Below, piece after piece: positions 5,523 to 11,574 of a stretch of DNA of 14,744 nt. Position 1 is the stretch's first letter. Every line of letters starts with the position of its first letter. Origin of the DNA: CAYYKK01 sp964467935 (GTDB lineage: Bacteria; Myxococcota_A; Polyangia; Polyangiales; Polyangiaceae). The notes under the pieces were generated by a model. That model had not been told where the DNA came from. It ran no database searches and saw nothing but the letters and a program-made list of their open reading frames with translations. A program made the translations under genes and the position numbers. Location of the stretch: NCBI GenBank assembly GCA_964467935.1, contig CAYYKK010000174.1, positions 1 to 14,744 of the forward strand, given 5' to 3'.

Positions 5523-6881
5523 TCAGGCGGCCGAGCCCTTGATCGCCGCGAGCGGCGTCGAGGACCCGGCGGAGTCGCCCCCGACGCTCGTGGCGGTCGG
5601 ATCGTAGGCCTGGAGGACCGAGAGCAGCACGTCCGAGGTGTTGCCCGCGGCGGTCGACGGCGTCGTCATGGGCGTCGCCTGGTAGTGGATGCCGGGGTAG
5701 ACGAGCTTGTTGCGGCGGTGGCCCGCGAGGAGGATCGGCTGGCGCGCGATCGAGTGCGTGAGCCCCTCGGAGCAATCGCTGCTGATGTAGACGAGCGACG
5801 TGTCGAGCAGGTTGAGCCCGGTGGGATCGACCGACGCCTTCATCTGCTCGAGCAGGTACGCGAGGCGCTGCATCTGGTAGACGACGCCTTGGTTGACGAG
5901 CGCCTGCGCGGACGGCGTGTGCGTGTTGAGGTGGTGGCCCGTCGTCTGGCCGAGATCGGAGAACGTCGTCTCGGCGGCGCCGCCCACGAGGAAGAGGCTC
6001 GCCACGCGCGTGATGTCGCACTTGAACGCGTAGATGAGGAGATCGCTCTGGACCTTGTTGACGTTCACGAGCGGCTCGTTGCCCGCGACGTCCACGTTCG
6101 CCTCGGTGGGCTGGTCGGGGAGGTTGCACGTCGGCATCACCGCGTTGATCTTGGCCTCCAGCTCGGCCACGCCCGTCACGTGCGCGTCGATGCGCTGTTG
6201 GTCGCCGGCGCCGAGCCGCGTCCGAAGGCGCTTGAGATCCTCGTTCACCGAGTCGAGGACGCTGACGCGCAGCGCGCGATCGTCGGGCTTGGGGACGTAG
6301 CCGCCGAACAGCGTCTGCCAGACCTTCTGCGGGTTGAACTCGGGATAGAGCGGCTCGTTCGTGCTCCGATGGCTCATCGCGAACATCGTCGTGCCGGAGT
6401 CCATGATGCTCGTGCGCTTCGAGACGCCGACCTGCACCGACTTGACCGGGGTGCTGCCGGCGATCTTGTCGGCGATCACCTGATCGATCGTGGGCCCGCC
6501 GGCCTTCGAGTAGAGGCCGCCCGTGTAGTCGGTGAAGGTGTAGCCGTTGAAGACGGTCATCCCTTCGTGATGCGTGATCTGCATCGCGCACGGGTTCTGG
6601 AGCCCCGTGCACACGGTGAGGTAGTCCTTGACGTTGACGAGCGGCGCGAGCTCTTCCGAGAGCTGCCACGTGGCGCCGACGTCGGTCGGCTCGAAGTGCG
6701 CGAGCCGAACGCCGTTGCCGAAGAACCACGTCATGAACGGGCTCGGGAGGAGGCTCCCGTCGGCGAGCGCGGTGCCGTTCGAGTTCAACATGATCTCGAG
6801 CAGCGGCAGGCCCACGGTGACCATGCTCCCGGCGGCGAGCCCGCGGAGGATCGCCCGACGACCGAGCTTGTGCCTGCTCAT
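5523..6881 (-). CDS. Tat-exported DUF1552 (HXXSHH family) protein
   Basis: The protein has 452 residues. The N-terminus is a twin-arginine-like signal, with GRRAILRG at residues 7-14 followed by a hydrophobic run to about residue 32. This predicts export after folding in the cytoplasm. The remainder matches my knowledge of DUF1552: FMTWFFGNGVRLAHFEP near the start, HHEGMTVFNGYTFTDY (104-119), and GQTTGHHLNTH (311-321), where the family usually has an HxxSHH-like motif (here the first His is Gln and the Ser is Gly). LVYISSDCSEGLTHS follows at 363-377. The family is related to DUF1501 and alkaline-phosphatase-like folds, but its reaction is unknown. AGGAGA lies 6-7 nt before the ATG, inside the end of the upstream gene, and the genes overlap as ATGA. 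It therefore forms one operon with the heme-type lipoprotein and probably works with it. Confidence 0.92.
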   Translation of the reverse strand: MSRHKLGRRAILRGLAAGSMVTVGLPLLEIMLNSNGTALADGSLLPSPFMTWFFGNGVRLAHFEPTDVGATWQLSEELAPLVNVKDYLTVCTGLQNPCAMQITHHEGMTVFNGYTFTDYTGGLYSKAGGPTIDQVIADKIAGSTPVKSVQVGVSKRTSIMDSGTTMFAMSHRSTNEPLYPEFNPQKVWQTLFGGYVPKPDDRALRVSVLDSVNEDLKRLRTRLGAGDQQRIDAHVTGVAELEAKINAVMPTCNLPDQPTEANVDVAGNEPLVNVNKVQSDLLIYAFKCDITRVASLFLVGGAAETTFSDLGQTTGHHLNTHTPSAQALVNQGVVYQMQRLAYLLEQMKASVDPTGLNLLDTSLVYISSDCSEGLTHSIARQPILLAGHRRNKLVYPGIHYQATPMTTPSTAAGNTSDVLLSVLQAYDPTATSVGGDSAGSSTPLAAIKGSAA

Positions 6882-8554
6882 TTCGGATCTCCTACGCGGC
6901 GGAAGATCGGGCTCGTGCAGAGCTCGGCCATGAGCGACTTCATGCTGTAGCCGCTCGTCGCGAAGGACTTGTCGAGCGCGGTCACCGCCTCGCTCTCCCC
7001 CTTCGACTCGAGGTGGCCCATCGACCCGCGGATGAAGTTCTTGATCATGCAGGTCGTCGCGGCAGGGTTGTCGTGGAGGAGCGCGCCGAGGTCTTGCGCG
7101 CTGGCGAAGCTGCCGATGTTGCCGACCGTGCCGGTCGTGTCGAGCGGCAGGCCGCGATCGTCCGCGCGGAAGCGGCCGATGCCGTCGTAGTTCTCGAGGG
7201 CGAAGCCGATCGGATCCATGTCGAGGTGACAGCTCGCGCACTTCGGATCCGTCTCGTGCTGGACGAGCTTCTGCTTCATCGTCATCGGCTGGCCCGGCGG
7301 CTCTTCGGGGATGCTCGTGTTCTGTCCCGGAGGCGGCGGCGGGATCTCGTTGCAGAGGAGGCGCTCTTGCACGAACCGACCGCGCCGCGTCGGGGACGTG
7401 AGGCTCGGGTGCGCGAAGCGCGCGAGGTAGCCGATCTGACCGAGGAGCCCGGCGCGCTTCTGATCGGGCGGCAGCGTGACCTTGGCCCACTCGGTCGCGG
7501 GCGACGCCTGTCCGTAGATGGGCGCCGACTTCGCGTCGATGAACACGTCGGGGGAGGTGAAGAGCTCGCGCGCGTCGGCGTTGCGCGTCCAGACGAGGTC
7601 GCGCAAGAAACGGAGCGTGCCCTCCTCCATCGAAGCGGCGAGCGCGTCGTCGTACTCGGGGAAGGTCGTCGGATCCTTCTGCACGTCGGGGAGGTCGCGG
7701 AGATAGAAGAGCTCTCCGAAGTAGCGGTCGAGCGCGGCTTGGGCCTCGGGCTCGTCGAGGAGGCGATTCGCGGCCGCGCGGATGCCGTCGTCCGTGCCGA
7801 GATCGCCCTTCTCCGCGGCGTCGAGGAGCGCGGCGTCCGGCGTGCGGTGGACGAGGAAGAACGACATCCGGGTCGCGAGCTCCCAACCCGTGAGGTTGCG
7901 CTGACCCGTCTTCGGATCGAGCTCGCCGATCTCGACCATGTAGAGGAAGTTCGGCGACTGGAGGATGCCGAGGAGCTCGTACTTGAGCCCTTGATCGAAG
8001 TCCCCGGAGGCCCAGGCGCGCCCGGCGTTGCCGAGGTTCGTGAGGCGCCCGATCTCGTCGGCGTCGAGCGGGCGCCGCCAGGCCCTGCGCCCGAACTGCT
8101 CGGCGACCTCGGCGTAGCAAGCGTCGCTCGGCGTCGCGACGCACGGCGCGATGCCGCTCACCGTCGAGAGGTCGGCGAGGGCGGCGTCGAGGGCGCTGGT
8201 GAACGTGAACTCGAAGTTCGCGACCTCGTTCGAGGTCGTCGTGAGCTCGGCGGCGGCGATGGACTCGAAGCCGTGGAGCTGCGGCGTGTCGGGCAGCGAC
8301 AGCTGCGACGCGGCCGAGGGACCCAAGAGGTCGCTCACGGAGTTGATGATCTGCGTCCCGGTGAGGCGCCGCAGACCGCCGGGGGCGGGGGCGACCTGCA
8401 TCTCGGCGGGAGGCGGGATGATCGGATCGACCTTGCCGTCTTCTCCACCGCCCCCGCACGCAGCGCCCCCCACGAGGGTCGCCGACCACGCGAAGACCGC
8501 ACGCCATCGGCGGGTCCCGCCTCGAAGGGGGCGTCTCAGCTGGTCACGGGGCAC
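6878..8554 (-). CDS. Heme-motif lipoprotein of the PSD/PSCyt group (DUF1587-DUF1595-DUF1592-DUF1588-DUF1585)
   Basis: The protein has 558 residues. A lipoprotein-type signal (FAWSATLVGGAAC, lipid Cys33) is followed by a Gly-rich linker. Domains in order: DUF1587-like (RRLTGTQIINSVSDLLG, 62-78), DUF1595-like (FGRRAWRRPLDADE, 154-167, through SPNFLY), DUF1592-like (LTGWELATRMSFFL, 221-234, to about 348), DUF1588-like (HPSLTSPTRRGRFVQERLLC, 382-401, then a PPPPP block), and a C-terminal DUF1585-like part. CASCH (439-443) is a c-type heme-attachment CxxCH, followed by MDPIGFALENYDGIGRFR. The group is abundant in Planctomycetes and myxobacteria and its function is not established. An exported redox or polymer-breakdown role is only inferred. 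I chose GTG 8554 because GGAGG lies 9 nt upstream and a good promoter lies just beyond it; the longer frame to 8644 would include that promoter. Confidence 0.92.
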   Translation of the reverse strand: MPRDQLRRPLRGGTRRWRAVFAWSATLVGGAACGGGGEDGKVDPIIPPPAEMQVAPAPGGLRRLTGTQIINSVSDLLGPSAASQLSLPDTPQLHGFESIAAAELTTTSNEVANFEFTFTSALDAALADLSTVSGIAPCVATPSDACYAEVAEQFGRRAWRRPLDADEIGRLTNLGNAGRAWASGDFDQGLKYELLGILQSPNFLYMVEIGELDPKTGQRNLTGWELATRMSFFLVHRTPDAALLDAAEKGDLGTDDGIRAAANRLLDEPEAQAALDRYFGELFYLRDLPDVQKDPTTFPEYDDALAASMEEGTLRFLRDLVWTRNADARELFTSPDVFIDAKSAPIYGQASPATEWAKVTLPPDQKRAGLLGQIGYLARFAHPSLTSPTRRGRFVQERLLCNEIPPPPPGQNTSIPEEPPGQPMTMKQKLVQHETDPKCASCHLDMDPIGFALENYDGIGRFRADDRGLPLDTTGTVGNIGSFASAQDLGALLHDNPAATTCMIKNFIRGSMGHLESKGESEAVTALDKSFATSGYSMKSLMAELCTSPIFRRVGDPK

Positions 8555-8591
8555 GGGCGAAAGCCTCCGGCAAAGGAACGATGGCGGATCG

Positions 8592-8619
8592 ATGATAACA
8601 AGGGGGTGCGAGACCGCAA
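8592..8619 (-). promoter_or_regulatory. Putative promoter of the heme-lipoprotein/DUF1552 operon
   Basis: Read on the - strand, the -35 TTGCGG (8619-8614) is followed by a 16-nt spacer and the -10 TATCAT (8597-8592), five of six matches to TATAAT. The start would be near 8585, giving a leader of about 30 nt before GTG 8554 that contains the GGAGG ribosome binding site. Confidence 0.6.
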
Positions 8620-8644
8620 CGAACGTTCGCTCAAGCCGGCTCAA
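8620..8644. promoter_or_regulatory. Candidate operator: palindrome plus helical direct repeats
   Basis: CGAACGTTCG (8620-8629) is a perfect 10-bp palindrome abutting the -35 of the leftward operon. The direct repeats GCTCAA at 8629-8634 and 8639-8644 lie exactly 10 bp apart, on the same face of the helix. This is a typical arrangement for an activator or repressor site; no family can be assigned. Confidence 0.45.
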
Positions 8645-8675
8645 AGATCGTGCTCGACGAGGTCGCGCGTCCCGA

Positions 8676-8689
8676 GCGGAGATCTCCGC
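8676..8689. promoter_or_regulatory. 14-bp perfect palindrome between divergent genes
   Basis: GCGGAGATCTCCGC reads the same on both strands. It lies between the operon promoter and the Omp85 gene, about 19 nt before a weak TAGCTT (8708-8713) that could be a -10 for the rightward gene. It may be a dimeric regulator's binding site; the role is inferred. Confidence 0.45.
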
Positions 8690-8775
8690 CTCGCCGCCGG
8701 GCTCGTGTAGCTTGGGGGCGCTTGTCGATCGCCCATCGCCGTGAGCCAGCGCCTGGAAGGCCGAATCCGGCCGGA

Positions 8776-11094
8776 GTGGGGCGCCTCGTCACGCTCGTCG
8801 CGGCGATGCTCTTCGCGATCCTGGCGCTCGGGTGCGCGGCCGCGCAGAAGGATCCGTGCACGCCGCGCGATCTCAACGGCTGCGTCATCGACGAGCTCGA
8901 GATCATCGACAACCAGGCGCTGTCGAAGGCGGACATCGCCGAGAAGATCGCGACCGCCGAGACAGGCGGCATCTTCGAGAACGTGCCGATCCTCGGCGCG
9001 TTCGACGCCCTCAACGCGGACGACGTCCGCTTCGACCGCTTCGTGCTCGAGCGGGATCTCTCGCGGATCGAGCGCTTCTACCGATCGAAGGGGTACTACG
9101 AGACGCACGTCACCGCGGGTCGAGCGCGGCGGATGTCGCGCGCGCCGCTCCTCGAGGACGAGCCGCCTCCGCCCAACCAGAAGCCCGCGCGACGCGAGGA
9201 GCTCCTCCGCGACGAGGCGAAGCGCACGCGCGTGCGCGTGGAGATCGTGGTCGACGAGGGCCCTCCGACCCTGGTGGAGGAGGTCAACCTGGTGTGGCGC
9301 GACTGGAGCTCGACGACGAACCCCGACGCGGTCCAAGGCGTCACGAACGCGAAGAACCGCCTCAAGGTCGGGGCGCCGTTCGACGAGGACCGGTACGAGG
9401 AGGTCCGCAAGGCGATCCAGAAGTCCATGACCGACGCGGGCTATGCCTACGCGCGCGCCGAGAAGAGCGCGGAGGTCGATCTCCAGAAGCGGCGCGCCCG
9501 CGTGACGTACGCGATCGATCTCGGGCCGAAGTGCTCGTTCGGCAAGATCACGATCCTCGGCCTCGGACGCATCCCCGAGTGGCAGATCCGACCGGCGCTG
9601 GGATTCAAGGAGGGCGAGGAGTTCTCGACCGCGAAGCTCGACGCGGCGAACGCCGCGCTCACCGACTTCAACGTCTTCGCGACGATCTCGATCGAGCCCG
9701 ATCTCCCGAAGGACGGCTCGAAGCCGGTGCAGGTGCCGATCAAGATCGTGACCGAGCCCGCGAAGCTCGGGACGGTGAAGCTCGGCGGCGGCATCGAGGC
9801 CGGTGACCCGGTGGCGACGCGCGGGATCGTCGGGTGGCAGAACAAGAACCTGTTCGGGATCCTCGACAGCTTCAACATCGAGGCGCGCCCGCGCCTCGTG
9901 CTCTACCCGTGGAAGCTCTCGACGCTGTTCAGCCGCGCGCCGTTCCGGGTGGTGCCGGAGATCACGCTGCGCGCCCAGTACTCGTTCCCCTTCCCCTTCG
10001 AGCCGCGAACGACGGTCTTCGCCCAGGCGGAGGCGAGCATCGCGCGGCCGCCGAACATCCAGACGCCCGACGACGCGCAGCGCACCGACAACATCCTCGG
10101 CTACCAGCAGGTCTCCGGCCGTTGGGGCGTGCAGCGCAAGTTCTTCCTCTCGCGGTTCCTCGTCGCGCCGAGCTTCAACATGACGTTCGCGAACCCGTTC
10201 TCCTACAACCTCGACAAGCCGCCCGAGGGTCTCTTGCCGCTCAGCATCCGCTTCCTCGAGCTCTTCCTCGAGGTCGACCTCCGACGGGGGCGGAACAAGT
10301 GGGACCCCATCAACCCACGCGCCGGCGCGTACATCGCGACCGACGTGCAGCTCGGCGGCTACTTCCTCGGCGGGAACGCGAGCGACGTGAAGGTGAAGCC
10401 GGAGCTCCGCTTCTTCGTGCCGCTCAGCAGGAAGGTCGTCCTGGCCGGACGTATTGCGACAGGATTGCTGTTCACTCATAGTTACGGAACGACCCTCGAC
10501 AAGAACGTGCCGACCTCGGACGTGCTCAACGACTGTCAGCCCCCCGATGCCCCCTGCCCCAAGGTGAGCCCCGACAAGGACATCGTCCGGCGCACGACCG
10601 CGCGTGACCTGCAGGTGCTGCAGCTCCGAGGGCTCTACAGCGGCGGTCCGAGCTCGAATCGCGGGTACGGCTTCAACGAGATCTCACCGCAGCGCGTGCT
10701 CGACGACAACGGCCAGAAGCTCACGGCGCCGGTGTCGACCGGCGGCCGCACGGCGTGGGAAGCGTCGGTCGAGGTGCGCTTCCCGATCGCCGGGAGCCTC
10801 GGTGGGAGCTACTTCATCGACGCGAGCGACGTGACGGCGGGGTTCGCCGAGTACCGCATCAACCACCCGCACACGTCCACGGGCATCGGGCTCCGGTACG
10901 AGACGCCGGTCGGGCCGCTGCGGGTCGACCTCGGCTATCGCATCCCGAGGCTGCAGGTGCTCGGCAAGAAGGACGACGGGTCGTGCCTCAAGCGGAACGT
11001 GCCCTGCGACTCGCTCATCGTGGACGAGGGCGATCCGAGCGAGCTCTTCGGGCTGCCGCTCGCCCTCGCGATCGCGATCGGCAACGCGTTCTGA
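8776..11094 (+). CDS. Lipidated TamA/BamA-like Omp85 outer-membrane protein with three POTRA domains
   Basis: The protein has 772 residues. The signal peptide ends in a lipobox-like ALGC (lipid Cys20) that satisfies the usual lipoprotein pattern. About three POTRA domains follow: 36-115 (ending FYRSKGYYETHV), 150-247 and 250-327 (FGKITILGLG). The first two are separated by a Pro/Lys/Glu-rich insert at 127-150. From about 330 the sequence is a 16-strand-type Omp85 barrel, with the L6-loop motif GGPSSNRGYG (623-632, Arg629), PVGPLRVDLGYRIPR (711-725) and a terminal phenylalanine. Such proteins insert or export outer-membrane proteins. Three POTRAs suggest TamA rather than BamA, and the lipid Cys recalls TamL of Bacteroidetes. 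I chose GTG 8776 because it gives a compact signal peptide; its ribosome binding site is weak (GGAAGG at 8755-8760 is distant), so TTG 8722 is possible. Confidence 0.92.
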   Translation: MGRLVTLVAAMLFAILALGCAAAQKDPCTPRDLNGCVIDELEIIDNQALSKADIAEKIATAETGGIFENVPILGAFDALNADDVRFDRFVLERDLSRIERFYRSKGYYETHVTAGRARRMSRAPLLEDEPPPPNQKPARREELLRDEAKRTRVRVEIVVDEGPPTLVEEVNLVWRDWSSTTNPDAVQGVTNAKNRLKVGAPFDEDRYEEVRKAIQKSMTDAGYAYARAEKSAEVDLQKRRARVTYAIDLGPKCSFGKITILGLGRIPEWQIRPALGFKEGEEFSTAKLDAANAALTDFNVFATISIEPDLPKDGSKPVQVPIKIVTEPAKLGTVKLGGGIEAGDPVATRGIVGWQNKNLFGILDSFNIEARPRLVLYPWKLSTLFSRAPFRVVPEITLRAQYSFPFPFEPRTTVFAQAEASIARPPNIQTPDDAQRTDNILGYQQVSGRWGVQRKFFLSRFLVAPSFNMTFANPFSYNLDKPPEGLLPLSIRFLELFLEVDLRRGRNKWDPINPRAGAYIATDVQLGGYFLGGNASDVKVKPELRFFVPLSRKVVLAGRIATGLLFTHSYGTTLDKNVPTSDVLNDCQPPDAPCPKVSPDKDIVRRTTARDLQVLQLRGLYSGGPSSNRGYGFNEISPQRVLDDNGQKLTAPVSTGGRTAWEASVEVRFPIAGSLGGSYFIDASDVTAGFAEYRINHPHTSTGIGLRYETPVGPLRVDLGYRIPRLQVLGKKDDGSCLKRNVPCDSLIVDEGDPSELFGLPLALAIAIGNAF

Positions 11095-11104
11095 TCGACC
11101 GCGC

Positions 11105-11120
11105 GCCCGGGCGATCGGGC
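11105..11120. terminator. Weak hairpin between convergent genes
   Basis: GCCCG (11105-11109) pairs with CGGGC (11116-11120) around a 6-nt loop in the 25-nt gap between the convergent Omp85 and zinc-ribbon genes. It has no T-tract. It may serve as a short shared terminator, but the stem is only 5 bp. Confidence 0.3.
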
Positions 11121-11443
11121 TACTCCTCGTCCTCTTCCTCACGCTGCCACTCGGCGAGCGCGAGCATTCCGAGGACCGTGCCGCACGATTCGCAGAGGTG
11201 CGGCTCCTCGTAGCGGACCTCGTCGCCCCGGGACCAGACCATGAGCCCGCGACTGCCGGAGTCGTCCCTCACCGCCGCGTCGCACACGCTGCACCGAGGC
11301 GTGGAGGGGAGCTCGGCCCGGGCGGCGATGGCGGCGTCGGCGACGGCGTCGATCGGGATGGCGACGACGGCGGCGCGCTCGCGCGCTCTCGGCTCTCGCC
11401 CCGATCCTTTTCGACTCCCGGTCTCGCCGCTTGCTGCGCCCAT
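11120..11443 (-). CDS. Small zinc-ribbon-like protein with two CxxC motifs
   Basis: The protein has 107 residues. Residues 1-25 are Gly/Ser/Arg-rich and probably disordered, and an Ala-rich helix-like part follows. Two knuckles, CSVC (51-54) and CESC (84-87), could bind one zinc ion about 30 residues apart. The C-terminus is strongly acidic (REEEDEE). I do not recognise a named family; zinc ribbons of this form occur in regulators, chaperone-like proteins and assembly factors. Cytoplasmic, with no signal peptide. I chose ATG 11443 because GGAGGG lies 8 nt upstream, and because ATG 11476 sits within the putative -10 of its own promoter. It is transcribed in the same direction as the EtfD-like gene but separated from it by a strong hairpin and a promoter, so it is probably an independent unit. 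Confidence 0.8.
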   Translation of the reverse strand: MGAASGETGSRKGSGREPRARERAAVVAIPIDAVADAAIAARAELPSTPRCSVCDAAVRDDSGSRGLMVWSRGDEVRYEEPHLCESCGTVLGMLALAEWQREEEDEE

Positions 11444-11471
11444 CTCGGACCCTCCCTCCGAACTCCGGCTC

Positions 11472-11500
11472 AGCATAGTTCCATGATCCCGAGCCCGCAA
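11472..11500 (-). promoter_or_regulatory. Putative promoter of the zinc-ribbon gene
   Basis: On the - strand, TTGCGG (11500-11495), a 17-nt spacer and TATGCT (11477-11472, four of six matches to TATAAT) would start transcription near 11465, giving a leader of about 22 nt. The -35 is identical to those of two other genes in the window. Confidence 0.55.
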
Positions 11501-11539
11501 TTCGCGCGGCGTGATTCGCACGCGCGGCCCGTGGAGCGA

Positions 11540-11572
11540 CGCGCGCGCCGTGCCCCCGCGTCGGCGCGCGCG
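11540..11572 (-). terminator. Strong terminator-like hairpin after the EtfD-like gene
   Basis: CGCGCGCGCCG (11540-11550) and CGGCGCGCGCG (11562-11572) pair perfectly over 11 bp around an 11-nt loop. It begins 2 nt beyond the TGA of the EtfD-like gene on the - strand. No T-run follows, as is common in GC-rich genomes. Confidence 0.65.
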
Positions 11573-11574
11573 GC

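Noticed and set aside
5422..6729. Long Arg/Ala-rich open frame on the - strand over the DUF1552 gene
   Set aside because: It is the GC-driven shadow of the DUF1552 gene in another frame, with no recognisable motif or codon bias. The same applies to the other long Arg-rich frames opposite or alongside real genes.
8650..8775. N-terminal extension of the Omp85 protein to ATG 8650
   Set aside because: It would add 42 Arg/Pro-rich residues before a good signal peptide and would read through the 14-bp palindrome. It has no family support.
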